Shown here in pieces: positions 16,746 to 24,047 of a stretch of DNA of 64,000 bases. The DNA is from JBCBKU01 sp965267475 (GTDB taxonomy: Bacteria; Pseudomonadota; Alphaproteobacteria; Rhodobacterales; Rhodobacteraceae). The position numbers and the translations under genes are program-made. Below the pieces are notes generated by a model. It was not told the DNA's origin and ran no database searches. It saw only the letters and a list, made by a program, of their open reading frames with translations. Location: positions 1,054,001 to 1,118,000 of the forward strand of contig OZ254079.1 in the NCBI GenBank assembly GCA_965267475.1. Reading direction: 5' to 3'. How positions within the stretch are numbered: position 1 is the stretch's first letter; each line of letters starts with the position of its first letter.

Positions 16746-17849
16746 CTATTGTGCCGCGACGGCCAGTTCCGGGAATAGTCCTGATAACCCTTCTGCCGAA
16801 GCGTCGCAGATCCCACGTTCGGTGATCAGACCCGTGACCAGCCGGTTTGGCGTGACATCGAAGGCCGGATTGCCGCCTGGCGTGCCTGCAGGCGTGACCT
16901 GCACCACGCCATGCGAACCGTCTTCCCGTGTGCCCTGTATATGGGTCGTCTCGCGTGGGTTCCGCTCTTCAATCGGAATTTCGGCAACGCCGTCTTCGAC
17001 CGTCCAATCGATAGTCGGCGAAGGGAGCGCGACATAAAACGGCACACCGTTGTCATGGGCCGCCAGCGCCTTCAGATAGGTGCCGATCTTGTTGCACACG
17101 TCGCCCTGCCGTGTCGTCCGGTCCGTTCCGATAAGAACCAAATCGACCTGCCCATGCTGCATAAGATGCCCCCCGGCATTGTCGGTCACATAGGTGTGGG
17201 GGACACCGTGGCTTCCAAGCTCCCAACTGGTCAACGCGCCTTGATTGCGCGGGCGCGTCTCGCCCACCCAGACGTGCAAGGCGATACCAGCGTCGTGCGC
17301 CTGGTACATCGGGCTTGTGGCCGTGCCCCAGTCGACCGTTGCGATCCACCCGGCATTGCAATGGGTGAGGATGTTCACGGGTTCGCCTTCAGGCTTTCTG
17401 GCCGCAATTTCGCGGATCAGGGTCAGTCCGTGCGCGCCGATCTGGCGATTGATCTCAACATCCTCATCCGCGATCGCCTGGGCCAACGACAGGGCGGCGG
17501 AAGCCCGGTCGCCCTCGGGCAGAGGTCGCAGGGCGGCACGGCACCGATCCAGCGCCCAACGCAGGTTGATGGCGGTCGGGCGGGTCGAGTGCAGACGGTC
17601 CCATGCAGTGTCCATGGTGCTGTCAGAGGGGTCTTCCGACATCGCAAGCGCCATGCCATAGGCCGCCGTCGCCCCGATGAGCGGCGCGCCCCGAACCCGC
17701 ATTTCCACGATTGCATCGACGTAATCCTGCATCGTCCGGACCTGCAGGGTCTCAAACCGGTACGGCAATGCCCGCTGATCGATGATTTCTAGGACAGCCT
17801 CGGCGTCGTTCCACCAAAGCGAGCGATAATGCGTTCCGTCGATTTTCAT
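16746..17849 (-). CDS. mtnA: S-methyl-5-thioribose-1-phosphate isomerase
   Basis: A 367-residue aldose-ketose isomerase of the MtnA/eIF2B-alpha family, which converts methylthioribose-1-phosphate to methylthioribulose-1-phosphate in salvage of methylthioadenosine. The catalytic Cys164 lies in LTHCNAGWIAT and the catalytic Asp243 in GTDRTTRQGDVCNKIGT. GETRPRNQG and the phosphate-contacting VRGAPLIGA near residue 53 are also intact. The start at 17849 (MKIDGTHYRSLWW) is fixed by family alignment; upstream codons in frame are not conserved. The gene is divergent from the transketolase and RuBisCO-like operon. No mtnP or mtnK lies in the window. Related 5-deoxyribose or ribose phosphates are alternative substrates. 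Confidence 0.92.
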   Translation of the reverse strand: MKIDGTHYRSLWWNDAEAVLEIIDQRALPYRFETLQVRTMQDYVDAIVEMRVRGAPLIGATAAYGMALAMSEDPSDSTMDTAWDRLHSTRPTAINLRWALDRCRAALRPLPEGDRASAALSLAQAIADEDVEINRQIGAHGLTLIREIAARKPEGEPVNILTHCNAGWIATVDWGTATSPMYQAHDAGIALHVWVGETRPRNQGALTSWELGSHGVPHTYVTDNAGGHLMQHGQVDLVLIGTDRTTRQGDVCNKIGTYLKALAAHDNGVPFYVALPSPTIDWTVEDGVAEIPIEERNPRETTHIQGTREDGSHGVVQVTPAGTPGGNPAFDVTPNRLVTGLITERGICDASAEGLSGLFPELAVAAQ

Positions 17850-18131
17850 GGATCTGTCCCCGATTTGGATGGCCCGCCGATCCTCGAGCAAAAGCTGTTT
17901 GCAAAGCTTACCAGAGCGTGCGCTTGCAAAAAGGCCCCTCTTTCTTCTGCAAATTATGGTTCGTGGCAAGGCGGCAGAACTCATTGACCTGACCGGCCTC
18001 ACAGCGCGCGGGCGCTTCACGCTTCGCAAACAGGTTGGTTCCTAGATCGCGATACGCGACCCGCTCGACTTTGCGACCCGAAACAGCGACCTCGGGGCGC
18101 GCCAAGCCCAGGCAGGAATGGACGACCGCCC
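17850..18131. promoter_or_regulatory. Divergent regulatory interval between mtnA and the transketolase operon
   Basis: This 282-base region must carry promoters for both directions. It contains several related GCAAA sequences: the palindrome TTTGCAAA at 17898-17905, flanked by near-symmetric AAGC and GCTT, then CTTGCAAAAA, TCTGCAAATT and TTCGCAAACA further right. These are candidate operators only. A five-codon frame, ATG at 18118 with TGA at 18133-18135, overlaps the GTG start of the first transketolase gene. Confidence 0.35.
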
Positions 18132-19064
18132 GTGAAAACCCAGAAATCCACCACAGACGTTGCTCTTGGGATCAGGCGTCGTGTTTTTGAGCATTCGATC
18201 CGGAACAACGGCGGGTATCTGAGCCAGGCCTGTTCTGCGGCGGAGCAGTTGGCGTGGCTTTACAACGAGGAACTGACGCTGGGGCCTCCGACCTTGCCGA
18301 TGATCCCGAAGCCTTTTGGCGGCGTGCCCTCGGCGGGCAACACCGGCTATCACACGGGCGCGGGGTATAACGGCCCTGCGGCGCCCGAGTTCGACCGCTT
18401 GTTCATCGCGCCGGCGCATTACGCGCTTGTCGCCTATGCGACGCTGATCGAGGTGGGGCGCATGGCGCCCGAGGGGTTGGAGATGTTCAACAAGGACGGC
18501 TCGTCGGTCGAGATGATCGGGGCCGAGCACAGCCCGGGCATGGAGGTCCATAACGGCACGCTGGGCATCGGGTTCTCGACGGCGGCGGGGCTGGCCTGGG
18601 GCCGGCAGCGGCGGGGCGAGCCGGGGCGCACCTGGGTCTACATGTCCGATGGCGAGTTGCAGGAGGGCCAGACCTGGGAGGCGATCCAGGCCGCCGCCCA
18701 TCACAAGATCGACACGCTTTACGCGATCATGGATGTGAACCGCCAGCAATGCGACGGGGCCATGTCGTCGGTCATGGAGGTGGGGGATATCGCGGCCAAG
18801 ATCCGTGAGTTCGGCGGTGTGGCGGTCTGGGTGGACGGTCACAATCTGGATGAGATCCGCCAGGCGGTGAAAACGCCGCACCGGGGCAAGCCGCTGATCA
18901 TCCTGGCCAATTCCTCGCCCTTCCGGGGCATGCCGACCTTGCAGCTGCGCTTCCCGCGCCTGCATTACGTCCGCTTCAAGTCCGAGGAGGAGCGCGCGAA
19001 GATGAACCGGGAGATCGCCAAATCCCTGGGCGTCGACCCTGTGGACTATGCGGGGGCGCAGTGA
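18132..19064 (+). CDS. Split transketolase, N-terminal (ThDP-binding) subunit
   Basis: A 310-residue protein equal to the N-terminal half of transketolase. The thiamine-diphosphate motif runs from SDGEL at residue 172 through EGQTWEA to N203 (IMDVN), with the usual spacing. NNGGYLSQACSAAE near residue 25 and GAEHSPGMEVHNGTLGIG near residue 130 correspond to conserved transketolase positions, with Pro134-Gly135-Met136 in the region that contacts the cofactor. Known two-subunit transketolases such as AptAB and SqwGH act on unusual ketoses. The start is GTG at 18132. The stop is linked to the next gene by two tandem mini-ORFs. Codon use looks more GC-biased than in neighbours. Confidence 0.88.
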   Translation: MKTQKSTTDVALGIRRRVFEHSIRNNGGYLSQACSAAEQLAWLYNEELTLGPPTLPMIPKPFGGVPSAGNTGYHTGAGYNGPAAPEFDRLFIAPAHYALVAYATLIEVGRMAPEGLEMFNKDGSSVEMIGAEHSPGMEVHNGTLGIGFSTAAGLAWGRQRRGEPGRTWVYMSDGELQEGQTWEAIQAAAHHKIDTLYAIMDVNRQQCDGAMSSVMEVGDIAAKIREFGGVAVWVDGHNLDEIRQAVKTPHRGKPLIILANSSPFRGMPTLQLRFPRLHYVRFKSEEERAKMNREIAKSLGVDPVDYAGAQ

Positions 19065-19113
19065 TGGTCGCACCGAAGGAGCGCAACTGATGATCGCAGC
19101 GAAGGAGCGCAAC
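19062..19113 (+). repeat. Tandem 26-bp repeat joining the two transketolase genes
   Basis: Two copies of a 26-base unit lie head to tail at 19062-19087 and 19088-19113, differing at two positions, with the first nine bases of a third copy running into the next gene. Each unit starts TGATG and contains AAGGAGCGCAAC. Because 26 is not a multiple of three, each ATG reads eight codons and stops at the TGA of the next unit. AAGGAG sits 8 bases before the next ATG. Confidence 0.95.
19064..19090 (+). CDS. Eight-codon mini-ORF 1 (coupling peptide)
   Basis: ATG at 19064 overlaps the stop of the first transketolase gene (TGATG). The frame encodes MVAPKERN and ends at TGA 19088-19090, which overlaps the next ATG. 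It probably serves to hand ribosomes on rather than to make a functional peptide. Confidence 0.4.
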   Translation: MVAPKERN

Positions 19114-19116
19114 TGA
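19090..19116 (+). CDS. Eight-codon mini-ORF 2 (coupling peptide)
   Basis: ATG at 19090 overlaps the stop of mini-ORF 1. The frame encodes MIAAKERN and ends at TGA 19114-19116, whose last base starts the ATG of the second transketolase gene. It carries its own AAGGAG for that start. It is a near copy of mini-ORF 1. Confidence 0.4.
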   Translation: MIAAKERN

Positions 19117-20123
19117 TGGTCGAAATGGTGTCGAAACCCTATGCCCGCGCCTTCGAGGCCTATGCGACGCAATATCCCGACGAGATCCTGTGCCTCTCGG
19201 CCGATCTGACCTCGTCCTGCGAGATCGATGGCTTCCGCGACCGGCACCCCGATCAGTTCCTGTCGCTCGGGATGGCCGAACAGAACATGATGAGCTTCGC
19301 GGGCGGTCTGGGCCTGGCGGGCTTCCGGCCCTTCATCCACACCTTCGGCGTCTTCATGTATCGCCGCCCCTATGATCAGCTGATGGCTTCGGTCGCCTAT
19401 CCGCGCCGCAAGGTGCGCCTGATGGGGTTCCTGCCCGGCGTCACCACACCCGGCGGCATGACGCATCAGTCGATCGAGGATATCTCGGTCATGCGCTCGA
19501 TCCCGAACATGACGATCCTTGAGACCGGCGACGCGACCGAGGTCGAAAGCATCTGCGAAGCGGCCGACTCGATCGACGGGCCGGTCTGGTGCCGGGTGCT
19601 GCGCGGGTCCGTGCCGCGGCTTTTTGACACGCCGATCAAGGTGGGCGAGATGCGCGAGCTGTCACCCGGCAAGGATGTGCTGGTGGTGACCTCGGGCATC
19701 TGCACGGAAGAGGCCATGCGCGCCCGCGCCGCCCTGGCCCGCGCCGGCCTGTCGATCCGGCACCTGCACCTCAACACCATCAAACCCTTCGACCCCGAAC
19801 CGCTTCTGGACCATATCGGTAGCGTCAGGCACGGGGTGGTGACCCTGGAAAACCACGTCATCGACGGCGGCATCGGCAGCCTTGTCGCCGAAACCATGGC
19901 CGAGGCCGGCATCGGCAAACGCCTCATCCGCCTCGGCCTCAAGGACACATACGCACATGGCGGATCAAGACCATACCTCATGCGATACTATGGGCTCGAC
20001 GCAACCGCTCTGGTAAAGGGGATTGAACGATTGATCGGGCAGGTCATCGACATCACCGAGGAAGACCTTGACGATGCGCGCGTCGAGGCTGTCCATTCAT
20101 TGGCGAAGGCCGAGGGGCTTTGA
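19116..20123 (+). CDS. Split transketolase, C-terminal subunit
   Basis: A 335-residue protein with the pyrimidine-binding and C-terminal domains of transketolase. The catalytic glutamate that activates thiamine is Glu55 in LGMAEQNMMS. The pyrimidine domain runs to about residue 165 and includes PGVTTPGGMTHQSIED. The C-terminal domain starts near ELSPGKDVLVVTSGI, and its HxxxxKPFD-like segment reads HLNTIKPFDPEPLL. It must pair with the preceding subunit to form a complete active site. The start at 19116 is preceded by AAGGAGCGCAAC, and the stop overlaps the next ATG (TGATG). The substrate is unknown. Confidence 0.9.
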   Translation: MVEMVSKPYARAFEAYATQYPDEILCLSADLTSSCEIDGFRDRHPDQFLSLGMAEQNMMSFAGGLGLAGFRPFIHTFGVFMYRRPYDQLMASVAYPRRKVRLMGFLPGVTTPGGMTHQSIEDISVMRSIPNMTILETGDATEVESICEAADSIDGPVWCRVLRGSVPRLFDTPIKVGEMRELSPGKDVLVVTSGICTEEAMRARAALARAGLSIRHLHLNTIKPFDPEPLLDHIGSVRHGVVTLENHVIDGGIGSLVAETMAEAGIGKRLIRLGLKDTYAHGGSRPYLMRYYGLDATALVKGIERLIGQVIDITEEDLDDARVEAVHSLAKAEGL

Positions 20124-21253
20124 TGGATCGCTTTCAGGTCACCTATCGCATTGTTGCGGATAGCCAGGACGACGCCGAAGCGCGGGCAGCCGCGATCGCG
20201 CTTGAAGATACTGTTGAGATACCCCGTGACGTGGTCCCCGCCGGTGCCATAGAGGACACGGTTCTTGGCCGAGTCGAGCATGTTGCCGCGATCGAGGAGC
20301 GGGTCTTTCACGCCAAGATCGGATATCACATCGACGCTGCGGGCCGCGAATTGCCGCAACTATTGAATGTAATACTCGGCAATGCGTCGATCCTGGCAGG
20401 TGTGAAGGCGATTGATCTTGCACCGAACGATGATGTGCGGGCGCGGTTTCCAGGCGCCTGGTTCGGCGCGAAAGGCGTGCGCGCCCTTACGGGACGAAAG
20501 ACCGGCGGGTTTGTTTGCCCCGTCATCAAACCCCAGGGGTCGCCGACTGAGCAACTGGCGCGTCTTTGTTACCTGACGGCGCGGGCCGGTGCCGATATCA
20601 TTAAGGAAGATCATGGCCTGTCCAACCAGGATGCCGCACCGTTTGCCGAGCGCGTCCTGCGCTCGGCCGAGGCTGTGGCCACTGCGAATGCGGAGCGCCA
20701 GGCGGACGGGGATACCACCCGTGCCCTTTATTTCGCGTCGATCGGCGGTCATGGCGATCAGGTGCGGGACCTGGCCTATGCGGCGAAGGACGCTGGCGCG
20801 GCTGGCATCTTGTTGATCCCGGGGCTCTTCGGGTTCGATGCCATGAATCGCCTGGCGCAGGATCCGGAATTTGGCCTGCCGGTCATGGCCCACCCGAGCC
20901 ATCTTGGTCCCTACGTCCTGTCGCCGGACCATGGCTATTCCCACGGCATGTTGTTCGGCCAGCTAATGCGCCTGGCAGGAGCAGATATCTCGGTTTTTCC
21001 GAATTTCGGCGGCCGGTTCGGGTTCTCAGAACGCGAATGCGACGACATCGTATCCGCCTGCCGTGCAGAAGACGGGATCGGTCCAGCCATATTGCCCAGC
21101 CCGGGTGGGGGCATGTCGCTTGATCGGCTGCCCGACATGATGGCCCATTACGGGCCCGACTGCGTGTATCTAATGGGTGGCAGCTTGCTTCGCTATGGCG
21201 AGCAAATCGGCGATGCGATCCGCGAAATGCGCGCGGGTTTGGACGGCAACTAG
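20123..21253 (+). CDS. RuBisCO-like protein (form IV)
   Basis: A 376-residue RuBisCO large-chain homologue without carboxylase competence. The lysine equivalent to Lys175 is kept (CPVIKPQGS, Lys136), and the carbamylation-site lysine is Lys161 in ADIIKEDHG. The metal ligand equivalent to Glu204 is His164, and the loop-6 lysine region reads PNFGGRFGF with no lysine. Phosphate-binding glycines are retained in SPGGGMS near residue 328 and YLMGGSL near residue 352. It is shorter than true RuBisCO (about 460). Form IV proteins isomerise or enolise methylthioribulose-type phosphates or decarboxylate oxo-isoapionate phosphate. The chosen ATG at 20123 overlaps the transketolase stop and has GAGGGG upstream. 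Confidence 0.92.
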   Translation: MDRFQVTYRIVADSQDDAEARAAAIALEDTVEIPRDVVPAGAIEDTVLGRVEHVAAIEERVFHAKIGYHIDAAGRELPQLLNVILGNASILAGVKAIDLAPNDDVRARFPGAWFGAKGVRALTGRKTGGFVCPVIKPQGSPTEQLARLCYLTARAGADIIKEDHGLSNQDAAPFAERVLRSAEAVATANAERQADGDTTRALYFASIGGHGDQVRDLAYAAKDAGAAGILLIPGLFGFDAMNRLAQDPEFGLPVMAHPSHLGPYVLSPDHGYSHGMLFGQLMRLAGADISVFPNFGGRFGFSERECDDIVSACRAEDGIGPAILPSPGGGMSLDRLPDMMAHYGPDCVYLMGGSLLRYGEQIGDAIREMRAGLDGN

Positions 21254-21335
21254 ACCCAGCCGATATTCTCGCGATGGTTGTTTTGAACCGCTGACGCGGC
21301 CATAGTTTCCAAATTGCTGATCAAGGAAGAAGTTT

Positions 21336-22241
21336 ATGGCATTGTTTTTCTCGCGTCGCGCCTACGATACATCAAAAAAGAAGTTCACGAACAACCCGTC
21401 CACGGTGACCCGATTTCTGAACTTCACCAAGAAGACCGGTGCGCCGGACAAAGGCCATATCGTCACCGAGGATCGCTGGATCGAGCTTGTCAAAGCCGAG
21501 GCGTCTTCCAAAGATCTCGTGATCTTTGTCCACGGCTTCAACACTTCGCAGCGCGATTTCCTGAAACGCCTGGACCTGATCGAGAGGGGTTTGGCCGCCA
21601 AAGGGTTCAAGGGGGTCGTCACCGGGTTCGACTGGCCAAGCGACGGCGAATTGCTGGGCTATGTGCGGGATCGGAATGACGCGAAGGCCGTGGCGGGTGA
21701 TTTCGTGACCGACGGCATATTCCGGATCCAACCGCGGCTTCCGGGCTATCGGATCCACATCATCGCGCATTCCATGGGGTCCTATCTTGTGATGCGCGGT
21801 TTCTCGGGGACCGGGTCGCAGCCGGGTGAGCCACCATGGAAGATCAATCAGCTTGTCTTCATTGCCTCGGACCTGGAAGCTGATGCCATGCAATCAGGTG
21901 CCTGGGGGGCGACAACTGTTGAACTCCGGACAAAGCGACTGACCAGCTATGTCAACCCGAGGGACAGCGTGCTGGGCTTCTCTGAATCCGTCTATCACCC
22001 CGGGCGGCCCCGCATGGGCCGCGTTGGGATACCCGAGCCACTTCCCAGCAACGGCGTCGATCTGGATACCGAAGCCTTCTATTTGAAGCATTCGAAGAAG
22101 AAGGGCGGGAAGGCGGCCCATACCTGGTACTTCGAAACCGATGGGTTCTACCGCGATCTGGTTCTGACGATCTCGGGAAAGGCGGACAGCACAATGCCGA
22201 CGCGTCAGACGAAAGACGGCAAACGCATCATGAAGCCTTAG
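21336..22241 (+). CDS. Alpha/beta hydrolase, DUF900 type
   Basis: A 301-residue alpha/beta-hydrolase of the DUF900 family. The oxyanion-hole segment DLVIFVHGFNTSQRDF is near residue 60 and the nucleophile elbow is AHSMGSYL near residue 145, with Ser as nucleophile. The catalytic acid is probably the Asp of NPRDSVLGFS, and the histidine may be the one in KAAHTWYFE. No signal peptide is present, so it is likely cytoplasmic. AAGGAAGAAG precedes the ATG. Its stop overlaps the convergent yidD stop by four bases. The substrate is unknown. Confidence 0.82.
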   Translation: MALFFSRRAYDTSKKKFTNNPSTVTRFLNFTKKTGAPDKGHIVTEDRWIELVKAEASSKDLVIFVHGFNTSQRDFLKRLDLIERGLAAKGFKGVVTGFDWPSDGELLGYVRDRNDAKAVAGDFVTDGIFRIQPRLPGYRIHIIAHSMGSYLVMRGFSGTGSQPGEPPWKINQLVFIASDLEADAMQSGAWGATTVELRTKRLTSYVNPRDSVLGFSESVYHPGRPRMGRVGIPEPLPSNGVDLDTEAFYLKHSKKKGGKAAHTWYFETDGFYRDLVLTISGKADSTMPTRQTKDGKRIMKP

Positions 22242-22477
22242 CCCGGGCCGCTCTTCTTCGGCGGAACATCATCCACACCGAACCCGCCCCAGGGATGGCA
22301 GCGACCGATCCTTTTCAGGGTCAGCCAGGCACCCTTGACCCCGCCATGGGTTTTCAACGCCTCCAATGCATAGGCCGAACAAGTCGGGTCATATCGGCAG
22401 GACCGGCCCACCCACGGGGAAAACGTGAGGCGATAGGCCCGAACAGGCAGTGAAAGAATCCAGGCAAGTGGCGTCAT
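22238..22477 (-). CDS. yidD: Membrane protein insertion efficiency factor YidD
   Basis: A 79-residue YidD (alpha-hemolysin-like) protein, a small amphipathic factor that assists YidC-dependent insertion. The diagnostic segment CRYDPTCSAYALEALKTHG, near residue 27, and GRCHPWGGFGVDDVP near the C-terminus are present, including the conserved cysteines. The start overlaps the rnpA stop by four bases, as usual. In this genome yidC does not follow directly but lies about 9.5 kb downstream on the same strand, separated by the accessory block. Confidence 0.95.
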   Translation of the reverse strand: MTPLAWILSLPVRAYRLTFSPWVGRSCRYDPTCSAYALEALKTHGGVKGAWLTLKRIGRCHPWGGFGVDDVPPKKSGPG

Positions 22478-22857
22478 GGCCTGTCCCCATGCAGCGTGGC
22501 CAGCGCGTTCTCGAAATCCCGGAGCATCTGGTCGAAAGGCAGGGTCGCCGTTGCCTCACGCCGTCCGATCAATACGTAGTCCGTACCGGGGCGCCCGTGT
22601 TGGGGCAGCGTTAGGCGCGCAATTTCCCGCAAACGGCGTTTGGCCCGATTTCGTGCGACGGCATTTCCCACCTTCTTGGAGCAGGTGAACCCCACCCGGA
22701 TCTCACCCGGTCGGCCGTCGCCCATTTGCAGGACAAACCCCGGCGTTTGGCGCCGCACGCCGTCGCGAAGGCGCAGAAAATCCGCGCGGGTTGAGAGGGT
22801 CGAAATCTTGGGGGCCTCGTCCGCGCACGCCTTTGGCTGCTGCGCGGGGGATGCCAT
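22474..22857 (-). CDS. rnpA: Ribonuclease P protein component
   Basis: A 127-residue RnpA, the protein subunit of RNase P that helps the RNA component cleave tRNA 5' leaders. The conserved RNR signature reads GNAVARNRAKRRLREIARL near residue 65, and GFTCSKKVGNA precedes it. The N-terminus is about 15 residues longer than the core family (MASPAQQPKACADEAPK), so an internal start at the Leu/Thr-rich segment is conceivable, but no better initiation site is evident. It lies six bases after rpmH and overlaps yidD. Confidence 0.95.
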   Translation of the reverse strand: MASPAQQPKACADEAPKISTLSTRADFLRLRDGVRRQTPGFVLQMGDGRPGEIRVGFTCSKKVGNAVARNRAKRRLREIARLTLPQHGRPGTDYVLIGRREATATLPFDQMLRDFENALATLHGDRP

Positions 22858-22863
22858 CGCGCC

Positions 22864-22998
22864 TTAAGCGCTCAGCTTTTTGCGGCCGCGCAGCCGACGG
22901 GCGTTCAGAATCTTGCGCCCGGCTTTGGTGGCCATGCGCGAACGGAACCCATGGCGCCGCTTGCGGACGAGGTTCGAAGGCTGAAAGGTGCGTTTCAT
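22864..22998 (-). CDS. rpmH: 50S ribosomal protein L34
   Basis: A 44-residue, very basic ribosomal protein found by reading the minus strand directly. It begins MKRTFQPSNLVRKRRHGFRS and ends GRKKLSA before TAA at 22864-22866. Sequence and length match bacterial L34. It is the first gene of the rpmH-rnpA-yidD run, with a promoter about 70-100 bases upstream. Confidence 0.97.
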   Translation of the reverse strand: MKRTFQPSNLVRKRRHGFRSRMATKAGRKILNARRLRGRKKLSA

Positions 22999-23067
22999 CG
23001 CGTGGCTCTCCAGATACTTGCCCCTGCCAGGGGCCGGATTCGGTCCGGGCCTGCCCCGGAACGCTGC

Positions 23068-23096
23068 CGTTTAAGGCCGTGCGGGCGCCAAGTCAA
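23068..23096 (-). promoter_or_regulatory. rpmH: Candidate rpmH promoter
   Basis: Read on the minus strand, TTGACT (23096-23091) is followed after 17 bases by TAAACG (23073-23068). It lies about 70 bases before the rpmH start. The spacing is ideal and the -10 is moderate. Confidence 0.45.
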
Positions 23097-23291
23097 CGCG
23101 CAAGGCAGGCATTTTGCAACATTTTCGCCCGATGCTGGGCCACCAAATGTTTCAGTTCTGCTTGTTACCCTAGGGAATGATCGCGGGCCGCTCACCGGAC
23201 TTCAACGGCGCGTGATCAGGCTAGGGATTTGCAAGGAAATAGGCATCTTCTGCCTCAACACGCGATAAGGTTGCCGAAGGGACCAAGTGAG

Positions 23292-24044
23292 ATGACCGAT
23301 ATGACCGACCCTGCTGTAAAGCCCGAGGCAGCCGAGAAAACCGGCTTCGCTAAGCGATTGCCTTTAATCGCCATTCTTGTGGTCGCCGCCATCGGAGCCT
23401 TCACCCTGAAGGACTTTTTCAGCTTCCAGGCACTTGCCGATAACCGCGAAGCGCTGATTGGCTTCCGCGACAACAACTATCTGCTTACGGTTCTGGCGTT
23501 CATCGCCGTCTATGTGGTGATCGTCGCCTTCTCGCTTCCGGGCGCGACCATTGCAACGCTGACAGGCGGTTTCCTGTTCGCGACATTCCCCGGCGCGCTT
23601 TTCAACATCACCGCTGCGACCATCGGCGCGACAATCATCTTTTTGGCGGCCCGCTGGGGTCTTGGCGAAAAGCTCGCGGCCAAAATGGACAGTTCCGACG
23701 GCGCTGTGAAAAAGATCAAGACCGCCATCGATGACAACCAGTGGGAGGCGCTGTTCCTCATCCGCCTTGTGCCCGCTGTCCCCTTCTTCGTGGCCAACCT
23801 TGTGCCCGCGCTGGTGGGCGTGCCGCTGATCCGCTTCGTGATCACGACCTTCGTTGGCATCATCCCCGGCGCCGTCGTCTATACCTCGGTCGGCGCAGGA
23901 CTGGGCGAAGTCTTCGAACGCGGGGAAACGCCGAACCTTGGTATCATCTTCGAGCCGCACATCCTCCTTCCCATCCTCGGACTTTGTGCGCTTGCCGCCC
24001 TTCCCATCATCATCAAGGCCGTGCGCGGCAAGAAGGACACCTAA
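23292..24044 (+). CDS. TVP38/TMEM64 (VTT-domain) membrane protein
   Basis: A 250-residue polytopic membrane protein of the TVP38/TMEM64/DedA-related VTT family. Family segments are FSLPGATIATLTGGFLFA near residue 80 and LRLVPAVPF-like LIRLVPAVPFFVANLVPALV near residue 155. Five or six hydrophobic helices are visible. Bacterial members are implicated in lipid scrambling or cation homeostasis, but the role here is unknown. The start at 23292 (MTDMTD) follows GAAGGGACC; the Met three codons later is an alternative. The next gene begins three bases after its stop, a pairing often seen with disulfide oxidoreductases of the mercuric-reductase type. Confidence 0.85.
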   Translation: MTDMTDPAVKPEAAEKTGFAKRLPLIAILVVAAIGAFTLKDFFSFQALADNREALIGFRDNNYLLTVLAFIAVYVVIVAFSLPGATIATLTGGFLFATFPGALFNITAATIGATIIFLAARWGLGEKLAAKMDSSDGAVKKIKTAIDDNQWEALFLIRLVPAVPFFVANLVPALVGVPLIRFVITTFVGIIPGAVVYTSVGAGLGEVFERGETPNLGIIFEPHILLPILGLCALAALPIIIKAVRGKKDT

Positions 24045-24047
24045 ACC

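Noticed and set aside
18042..19466. 474-codon open frame antisense to the transketolase subunits
   Set aside because: The plus strand carries the ThDP motif and catalytic Glu; the antisense product is His/Arg-rich and crosses two gene ends.
20123..21253. RuBisCO-like gene considered as a carboxylating RuBisCO
   Set aside because: It is about 90 residues too short, Glu204 is His and the loop-6 lysine is missing.
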